Part shown: in pieces, positions 1 to 13,000 of the stretch
How the letters are laid out: every line of letters begins with the position of its first letter
How positions within the stretch are numbered: the first letter of the stretch is position 1
Assembly (NCBI GenBank): GCA_019059635.1
Contig: JAGVRJ010000004.1
Span: 1,488,001-1,552,000, forward strand
DNA length: 64,000 bases
DNA from: Proales similis
Taxonomy: Eukaryota > Rotifera > Eurotatoria > Ploima > Proalidae
Reading direction: 5' to 3'
Made by a program: the position numbers and the translations under genes
Notes under the pieces: generated by a model
Databases searched by the model: none
What the model was told of the DNA's origin: nothing
What the model saw: only the letters and a program-made list of their open reading frames with translations

Positions 1-576
1 CTTTCCGTTGTAAAGTCTCCGCATCGTAGTCGGTTCCTTTCCACACTGGCCTTGAGTTCAACTCGTTGAGCAATCGAATCCACCTCAGATCGTCAGTTAA
101 ATCACCTTCGGGGAATTCGCAGTTGATGTTGATTCTGTTTATGCAGCTCTTCGATTCTCTTCTTTTCTTCTGCAGTTAGCAGGCCCACATTGGCTTTGGG
201 CTTAACGAATTGCAGATTGAGCCTCTCTTAATGTTTTGCTCTGATCAAAATAGTTTGAACAGAAGAGCGAAGATTTGAGTCTGGAAATACCCTCGTTGAA
301 CTGCATCTCGGCCATTTCGGCATTTGACAAGAATTCATCGAGCGAAGTCTGATCAATCACCGATTGGGCCGCTTTCGTTTTCGTCCAGTCTGACGTGTCA
401 TCCAGTTCAGATGAATGAAGCTTCGTTGTTTTTCAATCAAAATGGTTTTAAAAAGTAGAAAAAACCCGCGACAAATGAATTACCCATTTATCGCCGAGTT
501 CCACTGTTCCGGCACCTCTACTGAAGCGTGATCTGTACAAGGCCCTTCCTAATGGGCTCGCCTTTTGTTTTCCCAT
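1..576 (-). CDS. LSG1: LSG1 large-subunit GTPase, N-terminal part (runs off left edge)
   Basis: Cytoplasmic circularly permuted GTPase that releases the export adaptor NMD3 from pre-60S ribosomal subunits (family knowledge). Only the N-terminus is present. The start is the ATG at 574-576 (MGKQKASPLGRALYRS...), matching the family's basic GRAL start. Four coding pieces can be read: 484-576, 291-420, 106-226 and 1-50. They are separated by introns of about 63, 64 and 55 bp with GT..AG ends and matching phases. The third piece encodes NVGLLTAEEKKRIEELHKQN, and the second contains QSVIDQTSLDEFLSNAE, both typical of LSG1. The GTPase domain lies outside the window. Its 5' end faces the small gene at 950, about 370 bp away. 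Confidence 0.88.
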
Positions 577-949
577 TATTTTCAACTCTCTCTTTCTTCG
601 ATTGTTTTAAATAAAAATAAAATGTTGTGAGTTTGCTTGTGTAATTGAATGTGAGTGTGTGAGTGTGTGAATTGAAAAAAAGAACAAGAATGGGGCACAA
701 TAAATGCTTATGCTCGCGATTTAAATCAAATTGCAATACTTTGCTTAATTTATCGCAACTAACGCCCGAGGCGCTTCATCTCACTTACGCGTCGGGTGTT
801 TACAGAGCCGAGTAGAAAAGAGCAAAAACAAAGTCGAACAAAAAAAAAGAAGGATCGCGATTAGAGCGAACAGGCCGAGCTCGGCGATCTTTAAATGCTT
901 TCGCTAAAAATCACTCGACATCGGCAGTTGAGGGACGAGCTGAGAACAA
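577..949. promoter_or_regulatory. Shared intergenic region between divergent LSG1 and the 950-1339 gene
   Basis: About 370 bp separate the two divergent start codons, so the interval probably carries both promoters. It holds a GT-rich tract (about 650-668), a poly-A run near 840 and a TTTAAAT box near 890. No defined factor site can be asserted. Confidence 0.45.
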
Positions 950-1339
950 ATGGCTGAATCAGAGAGCAAACTGTTTAAAAGCCGCAGCTTTCTCCAAGAA
1001 GAGTTCGAGTGCAGACATGTGCACCACAGTGACTTGTATGACCAGCACTTGGCCAATCATCACCGGGCGAACTATTCGTTCATTAGACGACGCAAGCCCA
1101 ACCCAGCGAACCGGCTGTTTGATCACAAATTCCATCACAGTCTCAACTTGAACATTGAGTTCGACGAGGCCAAAGACGAGCAAAAAGCAGCCGCAAGTCC
1201 GCCACCAGCACCCAGAAATCGAGTGCGAATTGTTCCTTCCAATCATCACGATTTTAACAAAATTCAACAAAAACAACGCCCAATTGAGCCGGCAGCAGTG
1301 GGCAGCGCCAAATGCTGCATATGCTGCACCGTACTTTGA
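950..1339 (+). CDS. Small putative prenylated protein ending in a CaaX box
   Basis: A single-exon ORF of 129 codons with an ATG start. I do not recognise the family. It is polar, rich in His and Arg in the first 70 residues, with a central Ala/Pro-rich segment, and it ends in KCCICCTVL. The last four residues (CTVL) fit a CaaX prenylation box; Leu at the last position usually favours geranylgeranylation. The three cysteines just before it could be palmitoylated. This suggests a membrane-anchored small protein (inference). There is no signal peptide or transmembrane segment. A possible polyadenylation signal (AATAAA) follows near 1405. An alternative view is a chance ORF, but the C-terminal motif argues against that. 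Confidence 0.55.
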   Translation: MAESESKLFKSRSFLQEEFECRHVHHSDLYDQHLANHHRANYSFIRRRKPNPANRLFDHKFHHSLNLNIEFDEAKDEQKAAASPPPAPRNRVRIVPSNHHDFNKIQQKQRPIEPAAVGSAKCCICCTVL

Positions 1340-1745
1340 ATCGTTTATAAAATGGCTTCAATTAAGTTTTAATTCACTTTGCTTACCTTGCCGTCCGACG
1401 CAGGAAATAAAGTGCGAGTTTCAGAAAATTTGATTTCAAATTTATTTTCCATTTTTAATTCAAGAATCAGAATTGAAATTCAGAGCAAAATTAGACACAA
1501 TCAAGGCGTGTTCAATCAACCAGATTGTTTTAGGTAAACAGTAGCTCTGCTCTGTAGTTCGAGCTCTCTAGTAGGAGATCGAAGACAGAGCGAAATGAGC
1601 ATTCAAGAGATGCCAAACCAAAGGGCACAGGGAGAGGGAGAGGTAAAATTTAGAGAAACTGCCAAGAGAAAATCAGAAGAAGAAGAAGAAATAGAAATTT
1701 AGTTGGAATCTCTAATCGTGCGACGATTTCGCATCTCAATCAGAT
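1340..1745. other. Intergenic, convergent 3' ends
   Basis: Region between the 3' end of the small plus-strand gene and the TOPBP1 stop codon on the minus strand. It is AT-rich at 1425-1500 and purine-rich (GAAGAAGAAG) at 1675-1692. I looked on the minus strand for further BRCT-coding exons of TOPBP1 here and saw none. Confidence 0.5.
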
Positions 1746-4700
1746 TCACTCTTTCCACAGCGTGATTTGAATTTGAGACGAAGCAATCTGCTGATTGCCA
1801 AGATTTTTGCCTTTTTCCGTTCTATTTACAAGCGAAGGCGAAGAGTCGAGTCCGATCGGATGGTTCGCCCCTGAACAGTTTGTCTGTGAATGCATCGCTT
1901 CGCCTCGTAGACGAGCGTTGCTCATTTCCGGCTTTTCCATGCCCAGCTCTGGCTTCTCGTCCGTCGATTGAACGCCCCATCTCGATTTGCTTTTGTTCAG
2001 CTTGTTCAACTGCTCGGTGAGAACTGTGTCATCGCTGGCGGTTGTGTCCGTGTGATTGTTCAACTCTCGATCCGACTCGCTGGCCTCCATGCTCGCGCCC
2101 ACGTCGTTGCTTGATTTCTTCTTGCTCCAGCTTTTGGCACTGCTCGTCTTTATGTTGGCCAGCTTGTCTTGAAGTTGCTCCAAAAAGTTCTTCTTCAAAT
2201 CCATCGAGTCCGGCACTTCGTCCAGCTCGGGCTGTTGATTGCTGGTCACTTCGGCCGGCTCGTCTGGCTCTAGATTTTCTTTTGAGCTTTTAATCCAAAA
2301 CGGACTTTCATCAACTCGGCAGCCTTTTTCTTGACAAGCCAGTAGCCAGTTCGGTGTGAGAATTAATTTCTTTTCATCCAGAGCCACTTTCAACTCCTTG
2401 TTGAGATCGTCAAGCTGGCCAGAGTAAATGAAATGAGTGCAGTTTGAGGAGTAAGTCCACGAAAAGTCGCCGCCAAGGCTTTCAACGATTTCGAACAACT
2501 CAGACTGGTACTTGACGAGTTTCTTGGACACGTAAATATTACAGCCACGCAATATCTGCTTCTGCGTGGCCATGATACCGTCCTCTTCCATCGGCCGCAT
2601 TCTCGCACCGGCTCCTTGCAGTCCCTTGCGCTGAAATGAGTAGACCACGGTGGGGCTGGGCTCGTAGTTGTTGAGAAACGAGCTCTGCTTGCTGTTCTCG
2701 CTCGCGATATGAATGGCACTAGTGAACAGCTCGTCGAGCGGAGTCTCGTGTTTCTTCCCTATCGACTGGTTGAAGCAGATTTCTGGCGTTTTGAAGCTTT
2801 CCAGAGCTTTGTCGCAGTCAAAGTTTAGCTGAAAGCCGGAGGCGTTCATACTCTGGTTGGTTCGCAGCCAAGCAGGCGTCGTAGTCAGATGATTACTCGA
2901 CACGTCAGAGCCGTTGATTTTCGGCGAGCCATTCGAAGGCGTCAAGTGACTTTCTTGCTGACGAATCTTCTGCAGTCGAGGGTTGAGCGGCGTATTGGCT
3001 TTTTCCAAGCGCTCGTTTTTGCTCAGAGCACCCATCAAGAGGCGATTCTCAAAGTCGTCCGTATTCTCAAATTGCATTCGATCTTCGCTCTCGATTCGCG
3101 GCTTTTTCGTTTCACTTTGATGAGTTAGGCTCGAGTCGGCCGACTGGTCGAGCTCAACTCTGGATGCGTTTCTTGTGCAATGCAGCGACTCTTCTGCCGC
3201 TCTTATTCGGCCCAGACTTACACTTGAATTGCACGTGTCCTCTTTGCTCCTTAGGTTGGCCAAGCCGACCAGAAGCTCTTGCTTGTTGACCGCCTGTCGC
3301 TCTATTGAATATGTGGCCTCTTGTTTTCGAATTCCACTTGCACAGCAATCGATTACCCATTCCATACTGACGACTGGCAGATTCCACGACTTGGCTGCCA
3401 CATACTTGGGGCCGTTTGCTTGATTGCAAATTAGATGCGTGTTTGCCAATATGTCGTTTGTCCGCTTAAGACTTAACGACTGCTGTGTTTGAGCGCCCAG
3501 CAAACGACACAAGCTCGCTATGTTCTCCTTTTCGACTCCACTGTAGCCGCTGACCGTTATTACACAGCCTGTAAGTGGCTTGTCGTCGCTGAACTTGGGA
3601 ATCGGCTGGAAAAGTATCTCATCGTACGGAGCCAGTATTCGGTTCAATTCAACGCACTTCCTCATCCAGAATATAGTCACCGGATTATTATTGGCCACTG
3701 GCGCCGGAATGGTCAGTGGGAATAATGTGAAATCTGCTGCGCTCCAAGTGGACGGATTTCCAGTTTGATTGCAGTCAGACGCAATTACTTTGGCGCCGTT
3801 CTCGACCAGAATCCTCTCCAGCGACTCGGTTTCGGCCGCGTCGAATCCGATTATTTGAAAGCTGCGGTCGGCAAAGACACCGTCATTTGCTTCGCTGTTC
3901 AACTTGTGCTTGGTGCCCGGCTGCAGGAATTGATTGGCTTCATTTGATCTGTTGGCCGTTGAACTCACAGTCGCGCTGGTGGGCATGAACGAGTTGCTGG
4001 CAGTTTGCAAATATTGCGAAATACATTCGTTTATTTCGGCGCCTCTAGACGAAGTGTTCGAATTTTGCCGCTCGGGCCGCGCTCGTTTTTTCGGCGTTTT
4101 TACCGAGTTGAGTGCGTTCTTGAACACGCAATACTCCTTGCACTCGGCCAATTGGTTTTCTCTACAGCTCTCAATGAGCCATTTTATGCTCACGATATTG
4201 ACCCTTTTGGACGAAATTTAATGGAAGCATCTGCGTTGCCCAGGCAAACGGCTCGGCTCACTTACTCTGGGTTTTGTTCAATATACATTCGGCACAGCTT
4301 GTCGTTTGCCGGCTCGTTTGCAATCACATGAGTCACGTCCGAGTTGAACTCTTCGAATCGAATCGCACCACCCAGGTCGCACAACTTTTTCACTTTCTCG
4401 TTTATGCTCGGCTCGAAATTCTCGCAATAAATGCCGATGCCGTCCAGCAAAGTGAATTTCACTTTTCCTATTGAAGCAAGCTCGCGCTGAATTTCAGTAT
4501 AGACCGACTCGGGCTTTTTTACTGGCTGCCTTAAACTGCCAGCAGCAGAGTTGGTGACGTTGAAAAACGAGCTACTCGAGTTCATTACACTCTCTGAGGC
4601 AGGCGCGGTCTCGTTCACATTCTTTGTCACGTTTTCTTGTCTCGTCTGATTCATGGCGTTTATGACGCTCACGTCGATGTCCGGAATAAGCTTTTGCTTT

Positions 4701-5843
4701 CGACTCAAGGCTTCGGTCGGCGTCGACGTCTGATTGGACCCATCGATCGTGTACTTTTTCTCGGGCAAACAGTAGCCGGCCTCAATTGACTCGTAGATCC
4801 ACTCTGGCTTAATAATGTTAATTTTCCACAATTTGGCGTGGTTGTATTTGGCTCCTTTGGGCTCGTTTATCACGAGATGAGTGGTTGTTCCGCACACAAG
4901 ATCGCCCTTGTATGTGCCGCCGCCCGACTCCACCAGACGCTTGATGTCGTTTTTGACGTTCTCGGTGAAGCCGGACGCGCAAATCACGTACTTGTAGAAG
5001 ACGGGACATTTGTGTTCCAGAAATCGGGCGTCGGTCGCATGACATTCTCTTTGAAAAGTTGACGAGTAAAATGGCGTCTTCAATCAAAACGGGACGATAC
5101 GAATGTCACTCACTCGTTCTCACTAGCTGTCCAGATTTCAGCGATCCACTCCGGTAACATGACAGGAATCTTCATGCCGCCAGCTGCCTGCAACCGTTTC
5201 AGTTCGAATTAATGACTTTGAAAGATGAGTCGAAATTCAAAGCAAACTTGCATGATATTTTGCCGAGCCCACTTCTCTCGTGATCAAATGGGTCACTTTT
5301 TCAGTAAATATCTTGCTTGTCTTGCCTCGCATCATTTCCACCTTGTCGTAAATTTCCTCCTTTTGTTGGAGGTCAAAACAAAAAAAAACATCAAAAACTT
5401 GATGCATTTTAACAAATTCAGACAACTTGCCTACCCGAAGCTTTTTCTCAATATTGGTGCAGCAAATGTTCAAATCGAGCATTGCCGACGAATAAATGGG
5501 CACAAGTGACCGTGGCAGCTTCTTTTGCTGTCTGAGCGTGTTGAGCATGCAGTGGGCCGATATGATCCTTTTATAATGTTTTAAAAGAGATCTTGAGCGA
5601 ACAGTTCTGTTCGTCTACTCACCTGGCTTTGAGGCCGCGCAAATACTCAAAAGCGGGCCCTTCGAACGCGCAAAACACAAAGACGATGTTATCGGCGTTT
5701 TTCATGCTCAGACACTCGTGCCGGGTGATCCATTTGGGATTGTCGTCGTTAAAAAGCTTCCAGAGTTCATTGAGGCGCTCCGTGTGCTTTGGATTCAGCA
5801 GCGAGTCGTCTTTGTACAAACGAAGCTGAAGGGCGCCCGTCAT
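1746..5843 (-). CDS. TOPBP1: TOPBP1 (Dpb11/Mus101 family) BRCT-repeat checkpoint scaffold
   Basis: Scaffold that binds phosphorylated partners (9-1-1 clamp, Treslin, MRN) and activates ATR at stressed forks (family knowledge). Start ATG at 5841-5843. Exon 1 (5623-5843) encodes BRCT0. The next exons, between about 5250 and 5600 and then at about 5130-5195, encode BRCT1 (ITREVGSAKYHA, then MLPEWIAEIWTASENE). The piece at about 4270-5065 carries BRCT2 (HLVINEPKGAKY...KPEWIYESIEAGYC) and BRCT3. The large last exon (about 1746-4200) carries BRCT4 (FQIIGFDAAE), BRCT5 (GCVITVSGYSG...WVIDCC) and BRCT6 (GCNIYVSKKL...WLLACQEKG). After a Ser/acidic tail the protein stops at IQITLWKE. Vertebrate BRCT7/8 are not seen. 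Introns are short (for example about 50-75 bp). Confidence 0.92.
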
Positions 5844-7018
5844 ACTTCCCTTCTACGCTGCGAAAACACCCCTTAATCGATCGCTTCGCAATTTCTCTTC
5901 TTCTCTTGTGTTCCCTGCTTGCTTGCTCCAGTCGCTTGATCGCTTGTCTATTTCTACCAGCAAAAAGTTGAATTGAAAATTCTTAATAAATTATACTCTT
6001 CATGCTCATGCTCTTCATATCCTGTTCACGGTTGTCGGCTCGCGCCATCCAGCACAGCTCGATATTGAGACGCGTATGAACATGAATGCGATTGTAACTT
6101 GCCACTAAAAGTAAATCGATCCCGCGTATGAACCAAACGCAAGCTCAAAAACATCGGGTGCTCTTTAATTTTGAATAAAAAAAAACTTAAAATGATTGGG
6201 CGCCAAAGAGTTCAATGCTGCGCAGTTCGGAATTTTGGAGGCGAAGGTGCGAAACAATAAGTGCAGGTTCGCATTCGAGGTGATCATGATAAGTGCATGA
6301 CTGCTCGACTACCGGGCAAAAACGCGTCAACTAGCAAGAGGAAGAAGAGCCACTTAGATCGAACTGGCACCTCAATTAACAAATGCGGAGACAGGCCTCC
6401 GATTTTAGCTAGATTTCAATGAGCTAAATAACAGCGATTTCTGGTCATTTCATGCCTCTGCCCAAATCTACAGCTAAACTCGATCAGTTAGGCTGGTTTT
6501 AAAGAGGGACCAATCGCTTAAAAGAGGAGTGCAGGTTTATTATAGGTGCGATTTTCCCAGAGCCAGAATGGTTTTCCCAGATTTTCCCAGAGCAAGTAAT
6601 GCAAAGCTAATGTTACTAGTTATATCGCTCTGATAGCAGCAAAGTTTCGTTATATTTCAATAACGGCTCTCATTATGATTAGAATGAAAATCCTCCAAGC
6701 AAATTACCTTGGTTCTTTTCAACATCCAAAAGGTTCACATCCGAAAAAGGCATGCAGCCCAAACTTTCTGGCTAATTCAATTGTAAATTCAGCTTTTCCA
6801 TTTTTGCTCCCATTCGCTTCAAATAGCTCAAGCCCAATAAAACGTTGAAATCAATTCGTTTCTTTTTTAAACACAATCATTCGTGATTATCCGCCAACTC
6901 TCGACTCTAATCGGCGATAATTTAACTGGACAAAGAGGCATTCAAGGGACTTGTAGAAAACGGTTAATTTAAAATCGGGATGTGAATTGAATGCGGTCAG
7001 CTTTTAAGAGTGGGCTAG
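5844..7018. promoter_or_regulatory. TOPBP1 upstream / ATM downstream intergenic region
   Basis: About 1.2 kb between the ATM stop codon and the TOPBP1 start, both genes on the minus strand. No coding exon is apparent. It contains a short repeated element, GATTTTCCCAGAG and variants, at about 6550-6596 (minus strand GGGAAAATC, resembling a Rel/NF-kB half of the consensus). Confidence 0.4.
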
Positions 7019-10000
7019 TTAGAGATATGGCTGCCAGCCGGCATAGATTCGGCACAGGTTCTCTTCGCTGGTCGCCTGATTGATCAGGTTGTTTATTTGG
7101 CCGGTGGTGCTCAGCTGCCGATTGCTGCATTCAAGGCCGAGAAGTTTATTGCGAATTTGAATCAGCACTCGTTCGGCGATTTTGTTTCTTGACGAGTTTG
7201 CTCCCTCTTCGATTTCTGCATTTGAATGGCTACTGTTTGATCGCTGCGAGAATGTAGATTGTTGACTTCGGGCCGATTCCTCCGACCCATCTACGTCAGC
7301 ACCTTGCTTGTCTATTTGCGCGGCTGATTGTATCTTGCAGGCTTTGTGCGGCGATATTTGCCAGTTGTAGTTCGGGTCGTAGAGCAAAACTTCGAAAATG
7401 GTCATTATTTGCTCCTTGGAATTTTTTAGAAGATCGAGCAGTTGTTCACAATCACTTCGGTAGGTTCCTTCGATGCCAGACAAGCCCATTCCGTCAACTA
7501 GATCACGCGTGAGCCTTCAATCGGTTTTAATCAATTTTTTCTCAGCTGGCCACACACAGGCCTATAATTTAACGACGAAATAGAAGCCTACCGGAAAGGG
7601 ACCGTCTCAGGAATGGCCAAAATTTTCCCCTGCTCGAACGCAATACCCAAGTCAATGTGAATTACGTCCGCATTTCGTTTATCGATCAGAATGTTTTGCA
7701 CGTGTCGGTCGCCCAAGCCAACAACATAGCCGAGGATGGACGCAGTGGCCATGCTCTTTGTGTAGTTTTGTCTGGCCCGGTACCAACTGTTTGGTGTCGA
7801 GTACGTTTCGAAGAAGAAGAATCGAAACACTGGCTTGAAGTTAGCGCAGATGATGCGGAAAAGCTTTAGCTTTTGCGCTTTTGACAATTTCGACGCCTCG
7901 TAGAGCTTGCGCCGGCAAATGTCAAAGCTCCAGTCTTGTGGCCTATACCTAGCATGAGCACCACCGTCTTTGTTTTCTCCAATCAGCCAATCGCCTTTTA
8001 AAAATTGCTTGACAGTGACACCAAAGTCAGAGTGTGGATTTCATCTAATTACCAAGTGTTATCGAATCCTCGCACCATTCTAGCACGCCGCACTTTTGGG
8101 ACAAAGGTATCACTCGATAGGTTCGAATCTTATTCAGCCTCTGTCCCGAACATTTTCGATTCTTTTTTTCAATCAATTCATTTACAGTCGCAAAGAACTG
8201 CTGAAGAACGGCATCTTGTCGCATGTCGTCTCTGCCTTTGACCAGCTGCTTCCATCTGCGACCGTCCGAGCCGATGCAGTTCACAACCTTGGGCATGTTC
8301 ACTCCGTTCGCTATCCGAAAAGTTTTCTCAAACTTGTGCACGTGCACAATTGAATTCTCGTAGGCCATGTCTGCTCGAACCGGCAGCTCGGACGTGATCA
8401 CTGGCGCCAATCGCAAATTGACCATTTTGCTAATAAGCAAGTCCGGCGGCAATAAAAGACGGCAGCTATTTTTCTGAGAAGAGCTGACCGCCGTGTTGGC
8501 CAGCTCGATATAGGCATCATGCAGCATTGCAATTTGATCAGCAATCAAAGCATGATGCTGGCTCTTGGATCTAATCTTTTCTATCAGACGAGATGCCGTA
8601 TTGAGTCTATCGTCTTTGTTCATAAATTCGATGGCGTCAAGTTCACTTTCACTTCTGGGCAGCGCATTGGACGAGCTCCGAGGACGATAGATCAGGTCTC
8701 TGAAGGAGTTCTTAAATGCCAACAATACGGGAAGCACATGATAGGGATGGTCACAGCCAATTCGAACAATTAATTTGATCAGATTCAGCTGAAATTTATG
8801 CTGTTCATTTGAAGCATCCTGAGCAGCTTTGAGGCTCATTCGCGCTGCCAGCTGATAAAACAACGGAATGAAAAGCCGAGAAGAGACTGATGCCAACTCG
8901 CTGCTCATTAGATCGTTCAGCTTTTCTAGTGTTGAATTGCGAGTCCAAATTGAAACCAGCCGAAAGACGGCCTCGTTTTCTTCGCGCCTGCTGCTCTCGA
9001 TTGTCAAATACTTTAAATAGAACGAAGCTGCACTCAACAAGTAGTCTTCTCGTTCGGACAGCACCGAGCGCAGCTCTTCGCTATCCATCTCAATCTGCTT
9101 GTTGAGAATGAGATTGAGATAGCTGTTGGGCTCTATTCGCTGCGTGTGCTCTCTTTCCGCCCGCAAGCGACGCATCAGCTCACAGTGCTGCTCAAAATCG
9201 CTTGATTGAACATATTCGTCAATTATCTGAAACTGGGCGTCTGCAAATTTTCCAAACAGCAAAAACGAGTCCCTGGCCAGTGTCTCGTTCTTTTCTAATT
9301 TCAATAGTTGACGCGCGCAGTCCACACTCGGCTCAAGGTAATTTTTCAGAATTAGACCGGCCGGTTCTGATCTAGTTCGGCCCATTAAATTCGACATCAA
9401 ATTCAATAGCTCCATTCTTTCGATTATTGCGTCCGAGGTCGGCTCGTTTTGGCTTTCTTTATTAAGAGCCTCAAGAGTGGCTCGACTCAGGAATTCGGCT
9501 TTTTTCAGCTCAGCCTTTTCAATCAATAGCTCACAACGCTTTAGATTAAGTCTGACCGAAGAGACGCCCACTCCGTCGTTCAGCTCATTTAGGTAATGCT
9601 CACAGATCTAGAAAGGTTATTTCTTAATCACTATTTCGCTGGCCTCTGATCTGTTACTTACATTGAACTGGCCGTGCTCAATACAGTTGTCAATCAACAT
9701 TAAAAGTGTGCGATTTTTGACTTTACTCAACTCTTCACTAGGCGCAGAGATTTTTTCCAATAGCTGGTATCTCACTACAAACAGCTCATTCAAAAGATCA
9801 AATTTGGAATTAAACGGCAAATATTGCAATTCATAATCCATTCTATTGTGCAAGTCTAGAGCTGGTTCGCTATTTATTAGATCAGTTCTTGCTAACTCTT
9901 CAACTTGATTGAGGCAGTAAAGTCGACTGATTAGCAAGTCGTAGCTGCAAAGACTTGCCACTGGGCTGTAGAGAGCTTTGACAAGATTTGTCCGGCAAAT

Positions 10001-13000
10001 AAGGACCAATTCAGAAAAATGTGCTTTCAATGGTCTGTTAGTTAGACGCAAACTGTTTATCTCGCTTCTGACCATTTCAAACGGTTGGCTCAGGGGTGGC
10101 TGGTCGGCTAGCGTCCATTGGCAAAGTTCTCTGCAAGCTCCAATAGCCAACTCAGCCACTTGCTGATCGTTTTCAGACTCTGTGATCAGTCCACTCTCTT
10201 TTATGAAGGAATCGATGGCGAATGAAAGAAATTCAAGCCCTTGATCCTGCACGATTCGTTTCAACTTGAGTCTGCTTTGACTCGCCTTTGGGCCCCTGTC
10301 AGATCGATTGGCCAGTTTGTCTAGTCTCCTGATTTCCTCGTAAAACTTACTGGGCTCGTCTGGGTCATGACTTGTTCTTGACTTTGCTAAGCTTCGAAAA
10401 AGGCTCTCAAGAAGATTCTCAAACCTACTCGTCGAATGAACCGGCAATCAGAGGCAAATTTGATTTGAGCACTGAATTGTCACCACAACTTTTCATTGAT
10501 TTGATCATCAGGTTTGCCACTCGGGGATTCAGTTTGAGAATCGAATCGCTCGACGCATTCTCGTCCCGGTCGTTGCCTTGATCACTTAGGAGCGGCTGTA
10601 ATTGCGAGTGATTCAACATGTGATCGAGGATTAGAAATTTACATTTTCTGGCAGTGCCACGCTTCAATCAAAATAAGCGCCGGGGTGTGTAAGCCGACAC
10701 TCTGAGCTAGTTCGGCCATTTCAATCAAATCGATACATGTCCAAAATGCGCGTTTCTTCCACAAGTTCACACTTCTAGTTGAATACTCTCACTCAAGTTA
10801 AACACATTCAACTCTTCTCAATTTACTTATTTCGCGATATGCACGTCTGCAGGCAGAATGTGATGCAATTCAACAAGAAACGCACATGCTTGACTTTGAG
10901 CTGGTCTTGTTGCCTTTCTGTTAATTTTTTGTGGAAAATTTCTTTTGAATCTGCAAATGTGAAACATCTTAAAACAAAAAAATAAACCTGTTTGCAAGAC
11001 TCGGTTGAGACAAGCGCCAATTTTAGCGCCCTTTTGGTCACTCTCTGACAACAGTGCCATTAGTATTGGAAGAATGACTTCACTAAGGCTCGACTTGAAC
11101 CTCCAGATGATATTTTTGACCAAAATGAATCCTTCAAACGGCAACTTACACTGAGCTGGAGTGTTTCGAAAAGAAACGGAGCGTTCGTAGATCGAAGCTC
11201 TGTCTGGGACAAAAAGACTTGGGTCAATTGGATAATCCACTGATCGTAGTCGACGGCATCAAACGCCCAGTGCTCTGCCAACTCCAACTCAATCTCGTTC
11301 ACATTAAAGATTGAATCCGAAGCGATTTTCTATTTATGTATCAATTTTTTAAAAAATCTGTTGACTAGTACGAAGAACGCCCAATTACCAGTGTCTGTCG
11401 GATTTCCATCACAATATTGAGCGATATCACTGGTCCGATTTCTTGCTTCCTTGTTGCGTCCAAGTAGACGTCGAGCAAGGCCTTTGTTTTTTTGGTGACC
11501 GAAAGCTCTTCAAGAGCCTTGAAAGCCAACTTGGAGGAGCTTTTCAGATTTCAGAAATTCGTTCAGTTAGATCAATTCCGGTCTTTTATTAGCATTGGCT
11601 TACTCGGCAGTGTGCAACATTTCAATCAAATGCTCAAACACGAACAGATCTATCAAGTGGGACAAGTCGGCCTTTTTGAGCCAATCTAAGCATTCGATGC
11701 CATTCTCAGCGGTCCAATTGGCTTCGAATATTTCCAACGAATCATGTCTGAGTTCGAACCAATCAAAGTCAATTGTACCGACATGTTTGATTAAATTATT
11801 GAAAAGCTTCTCGAGCTTTGAGCTGACGCTTTGATTTTGCTTCATGAATTCGACCAGTTTTGGGACAGTTTGTTTAAAAAGCGACAAGCTGAACTCGTCA
11901 CATCGGCGCCGGGCCAGATTAAGAAGCGCCGTTACATCCGCCAAAACTGTCACTGGATCGATTGTCTTGATTCTTAAAAGATCATGCTTCAGTTCGACAG
12001 GTCCGATCTGATTCGAATGCAAATAAGTCGATATCGAGTCAAACAAAACGCACTCATCATTTGGTTTGGATAAGATGGGTATTAGCTTGAGAAACTGCAG
12101 AATCTTGGCACAAGCTTCAGATTTGCACTCAAATTCGAGCGTATGATCGAGTAGTAGACAAAAAAGATTTTGATCAGCTTGAGTCACTTGTGCATAACGT
12201 TCTGATTTCAGTGCCAAATACTCGAGTATTTTCACCAAGAGTCGATAAATAAGCCTCTGGCTAATTGTTTTTGTCTCGCCTTTCACTCGCGTATGAATTA
12301 GATCGAGATGTCGGAGTGAGTTTGAACAAATCGACTGCAAGTCTAAAAAGGTCATTTGCCGAGAATTGAACCGGTCCGCATGGGTGCTTTGGTGGGTCAA
12401 ACAGTTTTCTATAATCTTGAAATCGTAAGCAATCAACAGCTCGCAAATCAAATTGATCAACTCCGAATTTTTCTTTTTCTTCTGCAAATCCTCTACCACA
12501 TTGAAACTGTCGAATAGAAAGTCGACCGCGAACTGCTGAAATTGCTCACACTTGCTCAATCGCAATTGCTCCTTTTCAAAAAGGCTTTCACTCGAGTAGA
12601 TCAGAACGTTCAGTACAAACTTGGTGAGATCGCCTTCGACTGAGGCCTCAATTTCTTGACCGAGAGTTCTTGTCCTGGTCAATTTCAGCATTTGCCTAAT
12701 CAAACTCGACTTGATCACTGATCTACGAACGAGTCGAATGAAAATTGAGGAGAAATTGGCCGAGAAAAACTCTGGATTCATCAAGCTTTCGTTTTGGAAT
12801 AAAAGCGCCAACGTGTCCTTAAAAACCGGCCGATCTTCAAGTTTTGCAATAATTTCGAATACAGCCGTGAAGAACTCAATATTGAGCCAATCATTTTGAT
12901 TTAGTTTGAAGGCTCTCAAACCCGCATGAGCAGCCAGAAGATCAAGCTGAATTCTGTCCACTTGGCGATTCTCTCTATTCGACTTGAGGACGTATGAGGC

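Noticed and set aside
8096-9105. Several plus-strand ORFs within ATM
   Set aside because: Shadows of the kinase/FAT exons without coding character.
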